DNA from: Lewinellaceae bacterium
Lineage (GTDB): Bacteria; Bacteroidota; Bacteroidia; Chitinophagales; Saprospiraceae
Direction of reading: 5' to 3'
Length of the DNA stretch: 64,000 nucleotides
NCBI GenBank assembly: GCA_020636375.1
Contig: JACJXZ010000007.1
Span: 124,001 to 188,000 of the forward strand
Part shown: positions 53,632-61,998 of the stretch, in pieces
How the letters are laid out: every line of letters begins with the position of its first letter
Position numbering within the stretch: the first letter of the stretch is position 1
The notes under the pieces: generated by a model
Told to the model about the DNA's origin: nothing
The model's database searches: none
What the model saw: only the letters and a program-made list of their open reading frames with translations
Position numbers and translations under genes: made by a program

Positions 53632-54909
53632 ATGCACAAAGTAGTCATCATTGACGGTTGCCGGACGCCGTTTCTCCGTTCCGGCACAGATTACGCGGAC
53701 CTGATGTCCTATCAGCTGGGTGCCTTTGCCATCAAGGGGCTGCTCACCAAAACCGGCCTTGATCCGGCGTTGGTGGACAAGGTAGCCATGGGCAACGTAA
53801 TTTCGAACATCAAAACGCCCAACGTGGCCCGGGAGGCGGCCCTCACTGCCGGCATCCCGAGCACGGTGCCCTGCCACACCGTCTCCCAGGCTTGCATCTC
53901 CGCCAACCGGGCGATTGCCGACGGGTGCCTGGAAATCATGGCCGGGCTGGCGGACATCGTGATCGCGGGTGGCGTCGACCACACCTCCGACACGCCCATC
54001 CAGTTTCCCCGAAAGATGCGCAGGAAGCTGTTCAACGCCCAGCGCCTCAAAACGGTGGGCGACAACCTGAGCTTCCTCGCCTCCCTGCGCCCTACCGACT
54101 TCGTGCCGGAGCGCCCGCAGGTAGCCGAATATACCACCGGCCGGGTGATGGGCGAAGACTGCGACATCATGGCCGCCCGCTTCCAGGTCAGCCGGGAAGA
54201 GCAGGACGAATACGCCGTGCGCTCCCACCAGCTGGCCGCCCGGGCGTTCGAAGAAGGCCACCTGCCGGAGGAGATCGTTGAGGTGAGCCTGCCCCCGAAA
54301 TTCAAGCCCATAACCCGGGACAACGGCATCCGCGGCGACAGCACCGTCGCAGCAGTCAGCAAGCTGCGCCCTGCCTTCGACAAAAAGTTCGGCACCCTGA
54401 CCGCCGCCAACTCCTCCTTCCTGACCGACGGCGCCGCCGCCGTCCTCCTGATGTCAGAGGAAAAAGCCAAAGAACTGGGCTTCACGCCCAAAGCGGAAGT
54501 CGTGGATTTCGTCTTCACCGGCCAGAGCCTGGAGAAGGAATTGCTGCTGGGCCCCGCCTACGCCGTCTCCAAACTGCTGAAACGACAAGAGATGGAACTG
54601 AAGGACATCGACGTCATCGAATTCCACGAGGCCTTCGCCGGCCAGATTCTCTCCAACCTGAAAGCCCTGGCTTCGGACGAATTCGCGAAAGAAAACCTGG
54701 GGCGGGTTCAGGCAGTGGGGACGATAGCTATGGACAAATTCAACCTTTGGGGCGGCTCCCTGTCCATCGGCCACCCCTTTGGGGCAACCGGCGCCCGCAT
54801 TACCACTACTACGGCCAACCGGTTGCAACAAGAAGGCGGGACGTACGGCCTGCTGGCGGCCTGCGCGGCGGGGGCGCACGGCCATGCGATGCTGCTGAAA
54901 AAACGCTAA
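53632..54909 (+). CDS. Acetyl-CoA C-acyltransferase (thiolase, FadI/HADHB type)
   Basis: A 425-residue thiolase that cleaves 3-ketoacyl-CoA. Features: KVVIIDGCRTPFLRSGTDYA, active-site Cys in SQACISANRAIADGC, HEAFAGQILSN, and the SIGHPFGATGARIT segment with the second active-site region. It differs from FadA by QACISAN instead of CASG-type loops, which fits the trifunctional-protein beta subunit (FadI). It lies between fadE and fadJ on the same strand. Confidence 0.93.
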   Translation: MHKVVIIDGCRTPFLRSGTDYADLMSYQLGAFAIKGLLTKTGLDPALVDKVAMGNVISNIKTPNVAREAALTAGIPSTVPCHTVSQACISANRAIADGCLEIMAGLADIVIAGGVDHTSDTPIQFPRKMRRKLFNAQRLKTVGDNLSFLASLRPTDFVPERPQVAEYTTGRVMGEDCDIMAARFQVSREEQDEYAVRSHQLAARAFEEGHLPEEIVEVSLPPKFKPITRDNGIRGDSTVAAVSKLRPAFDKKFGTLTAANSSFLTDGAAAVLLMSEEKAKELGFTPKAEVVDFVFTGQSLEKELLLGPAYAVSKLLKRQEMELKDIDVIEFHEAFAGQILSNLKALASDEFAKENLGRVQAVGTIAMDKFNLWGGSLSIGHPFGATGARITTTTANRLQQEGGTYGLLAACAAGAHGHAMLLKKR

Positions 54910-54930
54910 AGCCTGAACTAATGGCTTTTT

Positions 54931-55010
54931 ATTGCCACAAAGACACAAAGGCTCGAAGGCTCACAAAAACTTTGTGTTGACTTAGTGTCTTCGAGTCTTC
55001 GTGGCTAGGA
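54931..55010. repeat. Word-type hairpin (GCCACAAAGACACAAAGG)
   Basis: GCCACAAAGACACAAAGGCT and its near complement CTTCGAGTCTTCGTGGC, spanning the gap between thiolase and fadJ. It shares GCCAC/GTGGC words with other hairpins. Confidence 0.65.
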
Positions 55011-55043
55011 AGATTTAGCCAACTGGCCTTAATCCAACGAAAA

Positions 55044-57161
55044 ATGCAACTCGAAGAATTCATCACCATAGAAAAAGAAGGCGGCGTCGCCACCATCTGG
55101 TTTGACAACAAGCGGGAAAAGATGAACGTCGTCTCCCCCGCTGTCATCGAGCTGTTCGATGAACTGATGGACAAGATCGAAGGCGACCCGGAGATCGAGG
55201 CCGCCGTGTTCATCAGCAAAAAGCCGGACTTTATGGCCGGGGCCGACATCAAGGCCTTCACCATCGAAAAAGAGGGCGACTTCCGGCCCTACCAGGAGAA
55301 GGGCCACCGGGCGCTGGACCGCATTGAGCGGAGCAGGAAGCCCTTCGTGGCGGCCGTCCACGGCACGGCCTACGGCCTGGGCACGGAGCTGTCGCTGGCC
55401 TGCCACGCCCGCATTGCCACCAAATCCCCCCGCACCAAATTCGGCCTGCCGGAGGTCAAGCTCGGCCTGCTGCCCGGCGGAGGCGGCACTCAGCGCCTGC
55501 CCCGCCTCATCGGCATCCAGAAGGCGCTGGACATGATGCTGACAGGTAAAAACATCTTCGCCTACCGCGCCAAAAAAATCGGGCTGGCAGACGAGCTGAC
55601 CGAGGAAGGTAAGCTGCACCAGGCGGCCGTTATGCTGGCCCGGCGCCTGGTCAAAAAGCCGATCGAACGAAAATCGAAACTATCGCTGGCCGACAAGCTG
55701 CTGGAGGGCAACCCCGTCGGGCGCAGGATTCTGTTCAGCCAGGCCCGCAAAATGGCCTACAAGCGCTCCCAGGGCAACTACCCCGCCATACCGGCCATTA
55801 TCGACTGCGTGGAGACGGGCATCGAGCAGGGCCAGGAGGCCGGATACGGAAAAGAGCTGGAATGGTTCGAAAAGCTGATGCTCACGCCGGAGAGCGCCGC
55901 CCTGCGCGCCCTGTTCTTCGCCATGAGCGACAACAAGAAAAACCCCTACGGCGACAATCCGAAGAAGCTGGAGACGCTGGGCATGATCGGCGCCGGCTTC
56001 ATGGGTGCCGGCATTGCCGAGGTGAGCGTTACGAAAGGCGTGCCGGTATTGCTGAAGGACATCAGGCAGGAGGTCGTCAGCCAGGCTCAGCAGCAGATCT
56101 GGCAGAGCCTGCAGAAGAAGGTGAAGCAGAAAGCCCTCACCCGGGTGGAGGCCGAGGCCCAAATGGCCAACCTGCACGGGCAGCTCGACTACCGCCATTT
56201 CGGCCGGGCCGACATCGTCATCGAGGCGGTGCTGGAAAAGATGGATTTGAAGAAGCAGATCATCCGCGATGTGGAAACCCACTGCCGGGAAGACGTCATC
56301 ATCGCCTCCAACACCTCCTCCCTGTCCCTCACCGAAATGGCGCAGCACGCCCGAAAGCCGGAGATGGTGATCGGCATGCACTACTTCTCTCCGGTGCCCA
56401 AAATGCCCCTGCTGGAGATCGTCAAAACCGACAAAACCGCCGACTGGGTGATCGCCGCCTGTTACGACCTCGGCATCCGGCAGGGCAAGACCTGCATCGT
56501 CGTGCAGGACGGCCCCAGCTTTTACGTCAACCGCATCCTCAGCCCCTACACCAACGAGTGCCTGCTGATGGCCGACGAGGGCGTCGCCCTGGAAGCCATC
56601 GACCGGGCCTTCCTGAAGAAAGGCTTCCCCGTGGGCCCCATCACCCTGCTCGACCAGGTGGGGCTGGACATTGCCGCCCACGTCACCGACACCTCCCGCA
56701 AGATCGTCGCCGGCCGGCCGGGCTTCGAGATCTGCGAAGCCGTGGTCAACATGTTCGAGGCCGGCAGGTTGGGCCGGAAAAACAAGAAGGGTTTTTACAA
56801 GTATAACGACAAGGGCCGGCGGCAGGGCATCGACCCCACAGCCTACGAATTTTTCCAGGGCGACGGCAAGAAGACGCTCCCTGTGGAAGAGATTCAGGGC
56901 CGCGGCCTGATGCTGATGCTCAACGAGGCGGTGCTTTGCCTGGAAGAGGGCATCATCCCCAACCCGGAGGCGGGCGACCTGGGGGCCGTCTTCGGCATCG
57001 GCTTCCCGCCCTTCACCGGCGGACCCTTCCGGGCGATGGACACGTGGGGGATAAAAAGCGTCGTGGAGACGATGCGCGGGCTGCAGGACAAGTACGGGCC
57101 GCGCTTTGCGCCGGCGGCGACGCTGGAGCGGATGGCGGAGGAGGGGGGGCGGTTTTATTAA
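55044..57161 (+). CDS. Fatty acid oxidation complex alpha subunit (FadJ/FadB type)
   Basis: A 705-residue bifunctional enoyl-CoA hydratase / 3-hydroxyacyl-CoA dehydrogenase. Residues 1-190 form the hydratase: GTAYGLGTELSLAC and EVKLGLLPGGGGTQRLPRL. The dehydrogenase starts LGMIGAGFMGAGIAEVSV (NAD-binding GxGxxG) and has ASNTSSLSLTEM and MHYFSPVPKMPLLEIVKT. A C-terminal HADH-like repeat follows (GIIPNPEAGDLGAVFGIGFP and PPFTGGPFRAMDTWG). With FadE and the thiolase it completes the beta-oxidation cycle. Confidence 0.94.
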   Translation: MQLEEFITIEKEGGVATIWFDNKREKMNVVSPAVIELFDELMDKIEGDPEIEAAVFISKKPDFMAGADIKAFTIEKEGDFRPYQEKGHRALDRIERSRKPFVAAVHGTAYGLGTELSLACHARIATKSPRTKFGLPEVKLGLLPGGGGTQRLPRLIGIQKALDMMLTGKNIFAYRAKKIGLADELTEEGKLHQAAVMLARRLVKKPIERKSKLSLADKLLEGNPVGRRILFSQARKMAYKRSQGNYPAIPAIIDCVETGIEQGQEAGYGKELEWFEKLMLTPESAALRALFFAMSDNKKNPYGDNPKKLETLGMIGAGFMGAGIAEVSVTKGVPVLLKDIRQEVVSQAQQQIWQSLQKKVKQKALTRVEAEAQMANLHGQLDYRHFGRADIVIEAVLEKMDLKKQIIRDVETHCREDVIIASNTSSLSLTEMAQHARKPEMVIGMHYFSPVPKMPLLEIVKTDKTADWVIAACYDLGIRQGKTCIVVQDGPSFYVNRILSPYTNECLLMADEGVALEAIDRAFLKKGFPVGPITLLDQVGLDIAAHVTDTSRKIVAGRPGFEICEAVVNMFEAGRLGRKNKKGFYKYNDKGRRQGIDPTAYEFFQGDGKKTLPVEEIQGRGLMLMLNEAVLCLEEGIIPNPEAGDLGAVFGIGFPPFTGGPFRAMDTWGIKSVVETMRGLQDKYGPRFAPAATLERMAEEGGRFY

Positions 57162-57178
57162 CCGGCTGAAAGTATACG

Positions 57179-57210
57179 GCTTACGTTCGGCTGCGCTCAC
57201 GTCGAAGCCT
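57179..57210. repeat. Palindrome of the GTTCGGCTGCGCTCAC class at the edge of an IS91 module
   Basis: GGCTTACGTTCGGCTGCGCT and its near complement. GTTCGGCTGCGCTCAC occurs as an exact 16-bp reverse complement at 62269-62284, where it lies in the other module's recombinase. Confidence 0.7.
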
Positions 57211-57518
57211 GGCTGGAATACCGCCCAAAGGAATATTTATTTGAAGGGGCTGTTGCCGGGCGGCATATCAGCATCCGCACCGTACAAGCCGTATTTAAGC
57301 AGGCCTGCCAGCGCATTGGCCTTCGCAAACAAGCAGGGGTGCATGTGCTGCGGCATCCCGTCTTGCGAGACGGGACCACGCACTTATTGGAAAACGGGGT
57401 GGATACGCTGACGGTGAAGGCGCTGCTGGGCCATTCCAACGTGAGCACCACTGCGCGTTATGTGCATGTACAAAACAGCCGGATGAAAGGCCTGCCGGAT
57501 TTGCTGGCCCGTTGGTGA
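57204..57518 (+). pseudogene. C-terminal fragment of a tyrosine recombinase
   Basis: About 104 residues: KEYLFEGAVAGRHISIRTVQ, VFKQACQRIGLRKQAGVHVL, then the box II HxxR region and TVKALLGHSNVSTTARYVHV with the conserved R and Tyr. The conserved RHS[FY]ATHLL reads RHPVLRDGTTHLL: an 18-20 bp palindrome (57357-57376) sits between the Arg-His and the Thr. Everything before residue ~1 of this fragment is missing. It ends 7 bp before the transposase. Confidence 0.7.
57357..57376. repeat. 20-bp palindrome in the recombinase active-site region
   Basis: CCCGTC and GACGGG arms around TTGCGA, then AC, directly after the CAT of the conserved LRH. It resembles CCCGTCTCTGCGAG of the hairpin at 37289. Confidence 0.7.
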
Positions 57519-57525
57519 CCCATTC

Positions 57526-58806
57526 ATGGCCCGGCCTAAATATGAGGTAGCCGATGTTTTTCGAGCCGGCGGCACAGCTTACCGTTCCAAGCATAAGCTG
57601 AGCAAAGCCCAGCATAAGGCCATGCGAGCTATAGAGCAATGCCGTACGGCGGCATTGGGCGGCCATCCCGACACTGCGTGTACGGGACAAGTTATCGACG
57701 CATGCGATGAATGCGGGCACATTCGCATCAGTTATAATAGCTGCCGCAACCGCCATTGTCCTAAATGCCAGAGCCTGGCTCGGGAAGCCTGGCTGGAAGC
57801 GCGGCAAGCAGAGCTTTTGCCAGTGGGATATTTTCATCCCGACACTTTGTGTACGGGACAGGTTATCGTTTTTACGCTTCCGGCAGAGGTTCACGATTTA
57901 GTGCGCTACAATGAACGGCTGTTATATGGAGCGTTGTTTCGAGAAGCATGGGCTGCTTTGTCGAAGCTGTGTGCAGATAGGCGCTACCTGGGCGCCCGGC
58001 CTGGAATGGTGGCTGTGCTCCATACCTGGGGGCAGAACCTCCATTACCACCCCCATATCCACTGCATCGTGCCGGGCGGCGGGTTGAGGGGCGGCAAATG
58101 GGTATCGGCGCGCGAAGAGTTCCTCGTGCCGGTACAGGCCCTGTCTGTTATATTCAAGGGCAAGTTTGTCAGCGCTTTGCGCAGGCACTATAATGCAGGC
58201 CGCCTGCGGTTGGATGGCCTGTGCGGCCACTTGCGCAACAGGCAGGCCTTCAGCCAACTGCTCAAAAGGCTCATGGCCGAAGATTGGGTAGTGTACGCTA
58301 AACCGCCGTTTGCCGGGCCGGAGCAGTTGCTGAAATATTTGGGCCGCTACACCCACCGGGTAGCCATTGGCAACCACCGCATTGTGTCCATGGACAAGGA
58401 CACGGTTTGCTTCCGCTGGCGCGATTACGCCGACGGCAACCGGCAGAAGGTGATGCGCCTGGAGCATGAGGAGTTTATCCGGCGGTTCTTGCAGCATATT
58501 TTACCTGCCCGGTTTTGCAAAATCCGCTACTACGGCATCCTGTCGAACCGGCTGCGAAGGAGAGCTTTGGCTCTTTGCCGGCGGGCTCTGGGGGCAAAGC
58601 CGCCGCCCCAGCTTCCGGTTCTTTCCTGGCGGGAGCGCTACCGGCGGGCCACGGGTATTGATTGGGATGTTTGCCCGGTGTGCGGCAAAGGCCGCATGTT
58701 GACGGTGGTATGGGTGCCGGCTGGCCGGGGGCCGCCTTGCTGCCTCATGGCAAAAGGGTTGTCCACCCCATTGCCCACGGCTCAGGCGGCCACAGCTCAG
58801 CCCTGA
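57526..58806 (+). CDS. IS91 family transposase with two in-frame 27-bp hairpin insertions
   Basis: A 426-residue Y1-type transposase. Zinc-finger part: ACDECGHIRISYNSCRNRHC and CPKCQSLAREAWLEARQAEL. Central HUH motif: HPHIHCIVPGGG. Catalytic tyrosine: GRYTHRVAIGN. The sequence carries two extra nine-residue segments, HPDTACTGQV (after GGH, near residue 47) and HPDTLCTGQV (after YFH, near residue 104), encoded by the hairpins at 57667 and 57838; without them GGHIDACDECG and YFHIVFTLP match the usual family pattern. The reading frame is intact. A long basic/Pro tail is present at the C-terminus. Confidence 0.88.
   Translation: MARPKYEVADVFRAGGTAYRSKHKLSKAQHKAMRAIEQCRTAALGGHPDTACTGQVIDACDECGHIRISYNSCRNRHCPKCQSLAREAWLEARQAELLPVGYFHPDTLCTGQVIVFTLPAEVHDLVRYNERLLYGALFREAWAALSKLCADRRYLGARPGMVAVLHTWGQNLHYHPHIHCIVPGGGLRGGKWVSAREEFLVPVQALSVIFKGKFVSALRRHYNAGRLRLDGLCGHLRNRQAFSQLLKRLMAEDWVVYAKPPFAGPEQLLKYLGRYTHRVAIGNHRIVSMDKDTVCFRWRDYADGNRQKVMRLEHEEFIRRFLQHILPARFCKIRYYGILSNRLRRRALALCRRALGAKPPPQLPVLSWRERYRRATGIDWDVCPVCGKGRMLTVVWVPAGRGPPCCLMAKGLSTPLPTAQAATAQP
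57667..57693. repeat. 27-bp in-frame hairpin insertion, copy 1
   Basis: CCCGACAC-TGC-GTGTACGGG followed by ACAAGTT, between CAT and ATC. Stem of 8 bp with one bulge. Confidence 0.85.
57838..57864. repeat. 27-bp in-frame hairpin insertion, copy 2
   Basis: CCCGACAC-TTT-GTGTACGGG followed by ACAGGTT, between CAT and ATC. It differs from copy 1 in the loop and one tail base. Confidence 0.85.
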
Positions 58807-59000
58807 GGCTATATTTTTATGCCCTGAAGCGGATGTTTGGCTTGAAAAAGAAGGAAGAAACGGCTATTTTAGGCTGCGGTTGCCGGCCAAAGGGGCCGAC
58901 AAGGGGCCCGGCAGAGAAAAACGGGCGGCTAAAGAGCCAGAAGAGAGCCCCTGGATAGGCCGATACAATGCCCATAGAGGCAGCTGCGTTTGGCGGTTCC
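58807..59000. other. 3' part of the IS91 module after the transposase
   Basis: No credible gene; contains GGCCGATACAATGCCC, a half-copy of the end hairpin's outer arm. Confidence 0.5.
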
Positions 59001-59064
59001 GTCCAACTGCATTGTATCTGACAGCACCGCTGCGCGGTTCCGGCAGATACAATGCTTAAAGTTA
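59001..59064 (+). repeat. Shared right end of the IS91 module, copy 1
   Basis: 64 bp with a 12-bp stem (GCATTGTATCTG / CAGATACAATGC) at 59009-59020 and 59044-59055, a small CCGC/GCGG inner stem, then TTAAAGTTA. Confidence 0.85.
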
Positions 59065-59118
59065 TGGCCAAGCAGAAAAGGAAAGCCCCATCAAAAAGGG
59101 AATGGATTAGAAGGCTTA

Positions 59119-59158
59119 TTGACTTTTACGTAAGGAAAAACTATTTTTGTACGTAAAA
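59119..59158 (+). promoter_or_regulatory. Promoter and inverted-repeat operator of the toxin-antitoxin pair
   Basis: -33 TTG (59119-59121) and -7 TATTTTTG (59142-59149) with 20 bp between. TTTTACGTA (59124-59132) and TACGTAAAA (59150-59158) form a perfect 9-bp inverted repeat around the -7 box, likely the autoregulatory operator. Confidence 0.6.
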
Positions 59159-59167
59159 AGTGCGATC

Positions 59168-59413
59168 ATGAATACCAAATTAACATTAAGCCTTGATAAA
59201 GATATCATTGAACGGTCTAAAATTTATGCAAGGGAACACAATGTGAGCCTCTCTTCCCTAGTGGAGAACCTCCTTCTTAGGATAATTTCAGAATACAAGG
59301 AAGGAAATGACCGCAAAGGGAGTATTGTTAGGGAGTTAAGTGGAATAGTCAATTTAGAAGGAGTAGACTATAAGGCAGATCATGTAAAATACCTTGAAGA
59401 GAAATACCAATGA
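59168..59413 (+). CDS. DUF6364-type antitoxin
   Basis: An 81-residue protein: MNTKLTLSLDKDIIERSKIY, AREHNVSLSSLVENLLLRI, then a C-terminal tail with LEGVDYKADHVKYLEEKYQ. The N-terminus has the ribbon-helix-helix-like pattern of DUF6364 antitoxins; the tail probably binds the PIN toxin. The stop overlaps the toxin start by 4 bp (ATGA), the usual coupling. AT-rich codon usage differs from the chromosomal genes. Confidence 0.85.
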   Translation: MNTKLTLSLDKDIIERSKIYAREHNVSLSSLVENLLLRIISEYKEGNDRKGSIVRELSGIVNLEGVDYKADHVKYLEEKYQ

Positions 59414-59835
59414 AAAAAGATTCTGTATTCGTTGATACCAATATTATTTTGGATTGGCTAGGGAAAAGGGAGCCATTTTTCAAATATGCGGAAGAATTAT
59501 TCTTAAAGGCAGAGAATGAAGAAATAGAGGTCCTGATCAGTACAATGAGCTATATTTCCACTGAATATATTCTACGTAAACAACTAGGCAAGGATAAAAC
59601 AAGACAAGCCTTAACGGGAATTAGAACAATTAGTACAGTGTGTAATAGTGGAGGTAAAGAAATAGATTTGGCATTAGTATCTGATATGAAGGATTTTGAA
59701 GATGCTTTCCAGTACTATACCGCGATCAATAATTCAGCGAGTATTATTGTTACAAGGAATCCGAAAGATTTTGAAGATTCCAGGATACCAATCATGAGTG
59801 CAGAAGAGTATGTCAAATTAAGCCAGCAAGATTAG
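59410..59835 (+). CDS. PIN domain toxin (VapC-type RNase)
   Basis: A 141-residue PIN domain protein with the acidic metal-binding residues in VFVDTNIILDWLGKRE, the middle TEYILRKQLGKDKT, DFEDAFQYYTAINNSASIIV and IVTRNPKDFEDSRIPIMSAEE. PIN toxins cleave RNA and are inhibited by the antitoxin. It is coupled to the upstream DUF6364 gene. An attC-like hairpin begins only 3 bp after the stop. Confidence 0.88.
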   Translation: MKKDSVFVDTNIILDWLGKREPFFKYAEELFLKAENEEIEVLISTMSYISTEYILRKQLGKDKTRQALTGIRTISTVCNSGGKEIDLALVSDMKDFEDAFQYYTAINNSASIIVTRNPKDFEDSRIPIMSAEEYVKLSQQD

Positions 59836-59838
59836 CCT

Positions 59839-59911
59839 GGCCATAACAAGGCATACAGCGGTCATGCCCAGCAAGAGCTGGTCACGCCGTGTATGCGAGC
59901 CGTTATGTGGC
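59839..59911 (+). repeat. attC-like recombination site 1
   Basis: GGCCATAAC on the left is complementary to GTTATGTGGC on the right with two extrahelical bases, and the inner arms GCATACAGCGG / CCGTGTATGC pair as in integron attC sites. The GTTATGT end is only a partial match to GTTRRRY. Confidence 0.55.
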
Positions 59912-59925
59912 ATTAAAATTAAGAC

Positions 59926-61767
59926 ATGGATATTATAAATCGACCAAGATTCAAAAAAGTTATAACCCTTATCTCATTATTCTATTGGCTAGGGATATTT
60001 AATGGTGATGTCAAGGCCCAGCAAATACTTAATCTCGATTTTGAAACCTTAAGTATTGAAGGGATTTCCCGACCATGGAACTGGGATTTCGAAACATATT
60101 CTGAGACTCAAGTATCTCTGGATAGCACGATAAAACATCATGGTAAGTACAGCCTCAAGATATGGGCTGAAGAGAGTACTAACAAGCTCATATTTTCTCA
60201 CTTTTTAGAGCCTTTTGAGTTAGCAAATAATGAAATCAAAATTTCTGGCTGGGTAAAAACGGAAAGTTTAAATGGAAACGCAAATTTTATTGTACGCTAT
60301 ACTTTAGGTGGAGACACTTCTGAAATAATACTGAAAAGTGAACCAGTTTCCAACACTCAAGATTGGCAAAAAGTGGTAGTGATGGGACAAATTCCCGATA
60401 CTGTTGCTACCATTACGGTTTCCCTCCAGCATGAGGGTACAGGAACTGTCTGGTTTGACGATTTCAAGCTCTTTATCAATGGAAAACCTAGGGAATCGAT
60501 TGAACTGGCCCTAGGGTTCACAGAAAGTCAATTAGAATGGATTGGCGCCCATTCAACCCCAATACATGCGAAAGCCCCGTTAAACATTCAGGATGAAAAC
60601 CTTTCAGCCTTTAAATCATTGGTGAATAATGCCAGTATTATTGCTCTGGGAGAGAGCACACACGGTACTCGCGAGTTTTTTCAATTGAAACACAGATTGC
60701 TCAAATACAGCGTTGAAGAGCTAGGTGTTAGAGTATTCGCCATTGAAGATCATCAACTAGTTGTGAGAAAAGTAAATAAGTATGTAATGGGGGGTGAGGG
60801 AACAGCCCGATCGAGTATGTATGGAATGCTCGGAGTATGGCAAACCAAAGAGGTACATGATTTAATAGAATGGATAAGAAAATACAATGACCTTCATCCA
60901 AGTGATAAAGTGGAGTTTGTCGGGTTTGACATCCAAAATCATTCACTGGCAATTGATAGTTTATATTCCTATCTCAACAGACGAATTCCAGATTTATTGA
61001 ACCCTGTAAAAACTCTTTTAAAAGACTTAAAAGCTAATGGTGCAATGAGTTATTCAGTGTCGGATTCGGTGAAACTAAACTGGTATGTAAACTCTCAGAA
61101 AGTTTTAAAAATGGTTTCGGAGCAAACTGAAAAGGAACTAATAAACGCAAAAAGCAGAACCGACAGCTTAGACATAAACTGGGGATTGCAATATGCTAAT
61201 CTGATAAAGCAATTTGCTGAAAACAATTATAAAGGACATGAATCTTTGTACAGGGATATTGCCATGGCTGAAAATGTCTCGTGGATTCAAAAAGTGTACA
61301 AACCTGAATGCAAGATTCTGATTTGGGCACATGATGTACATATAAGTCGAGGCGAGCACCCTGATTCGGCAAGCAACATTTATGGCGGAAAATCAATGGG
61401 CGCACACTTATCAAAAAAGTACGGAGGGCTCTATAAGTCCTTCGGCCTCTCTACTCACCAAGGTGAATATTCATGCTATGTAAGCTATACAAACTTTAGT
61501 TTAACCGACTGTCCTCTTTACAATGCACCAAGAGGGTCGTTTGAAGAAGCAATGCACACCATAGCGTTGAAATCGGAGGCACCCATGTTATTTTTAGATT
61601 TGAGCGAATCAAGGTCTTTAAGCTGGTTGAATCAACCAACACCCGTCCGATTTGCCAATCACGTCAACATAGAATATGGATTTTGGACTCGATATTCTGT
61701 CCCATATCAGTTTGATGGTTTGTTCTTTGTCGACCAAACAACTTCTGCTCTAAGTTATGCGAGATGA
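59926..61767 (+). CDS. Erythromycin esterase family protein with N-terminal beta domain
   Basis: A 613-residue secreted protein. A signal-like N-terminus (VITLISLFYWLGIFNGDVKA), then a jelly-roll-type carbohydrate-binding-like domain (residues about 40-190, NLDFETLSIEGISRPWNWDF and GTVWFDDFKLFINGK), then an erythromycin esterase domain: IALGESTHGTREFFQLKHRL, EFVGFDIQNHS, KILIWAHDVHISRGEHPDS. The family includes succinoglycan-type and macrolide esterases; a real resistance role is not shown. AT-rich; it sits between two attC-like sites, so it is probably a cassette. Confidence 0.88.
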   Translation: MDIINRPRFKKVITLISLFYWLGIFNGDVKAQQILNLDFETLSIEGISRPWNWDFETYSETQVSLDSTIKHHGKYSLKIWAEESTNKLIFSHFLEPFELANNEIKISGWVKTESLNGNANFIVRYTLGGDTSEIILKSEPVSNTQDWQKVVVMGQIPDTVATITVSLQHEGTGTVWFDDFKLFINGKPRESIELALGFTESQLEWIGAHSTPIHAKAPLNIQDENLSAFKSLVNNASIIALGESTHGTREFFQLKHRLLKYSVEELGVRVFAIEDHQLVVRKVNKYVMGGEGTARSSMYGMLGVWQTKEVHDLIEWIRKYNDLHPSDKVEFVGFDIQNHSLAIDSLYSYLNRRIPDLLNPVKTLLKDLKANGAMSYSVSDSVKLNWYVNSQKVLKMVSEQTEKELINAKSRTDSLDINWGLQYANLIKQFAENNYKGHESLYRDIAMAENVSWIQKVYKPECKILIWAHDVHISRGEHPDSASNIYGGKSMGAHLSKKYGGLYKSFGLSTHQGEYSCYVSYTNFSLTDCPLYNAPRGSFEEAMHTIALKSEAPMLFLDLSESRSLSWLNQPTPVRFANHVNIEYGFWTRYSVPYQFDGLFFVDQTTSALSYAR

Positions 61768-61836
61768 TAAAGGAAAAGGTCCTAATCCAAAGTATGAAAT
61801 AATTGGTTCAGCTCAATTGAAAATGAAACATAAAAC

Positions 61837-61899
61837 GCCACACAACATAACCTATACGCAATGCCCTTCGGGACACTGCGCATAGCTAAAACGTTGAAC
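61837..61899 (+). repeat. attC-like recombination site 2
   Basis: ACATAAC, then CTATACGCA ... TGCGCATAG inner arms, and GTTGAAC at the end, a full GTTRRRY match. It lies 70 bp after the esterase gene. Confidence 0.5.
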
Positions 61900-61998
61900 A
61901 AAACCATCCTATTTTCCACTCATAAGGTTCTGTTTTTCAGTGCATTGCACTTAGTTTTCTCTTAAATTTGGCGGTATTATTTCACCAAATCGAAAGAG

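Larger units (their letters stand above)
57204..59064 (+). mobile_element. IS91/tyrosine-recombinase module 1 (left end missing)
   Basis: Contains a C-terminal fragment of a tyrosine recombinase, an intact IS91-type transposase and a 64-bp right end (59001-59064). That end is nearly identical to 63616-63679 (62/64 bases) and holds a hairpin (GCATTGTATCTG / CAGATACAATGC). The left end is cut at the palindrome at 57179. Confidence 0.75.

Noticed and set aside
57667..57864. Inteins or group I/II introns as cause of the insertions
   Set aside because: 27 bp is far too short and there are no splicing motifs; the segment stays in the protein.
59926..61767. A secure macrolide-resistance gene
   Set aside because: The family is broad; the N-terminal binding domain and signal peptide are not those of typical Ere enzymes.
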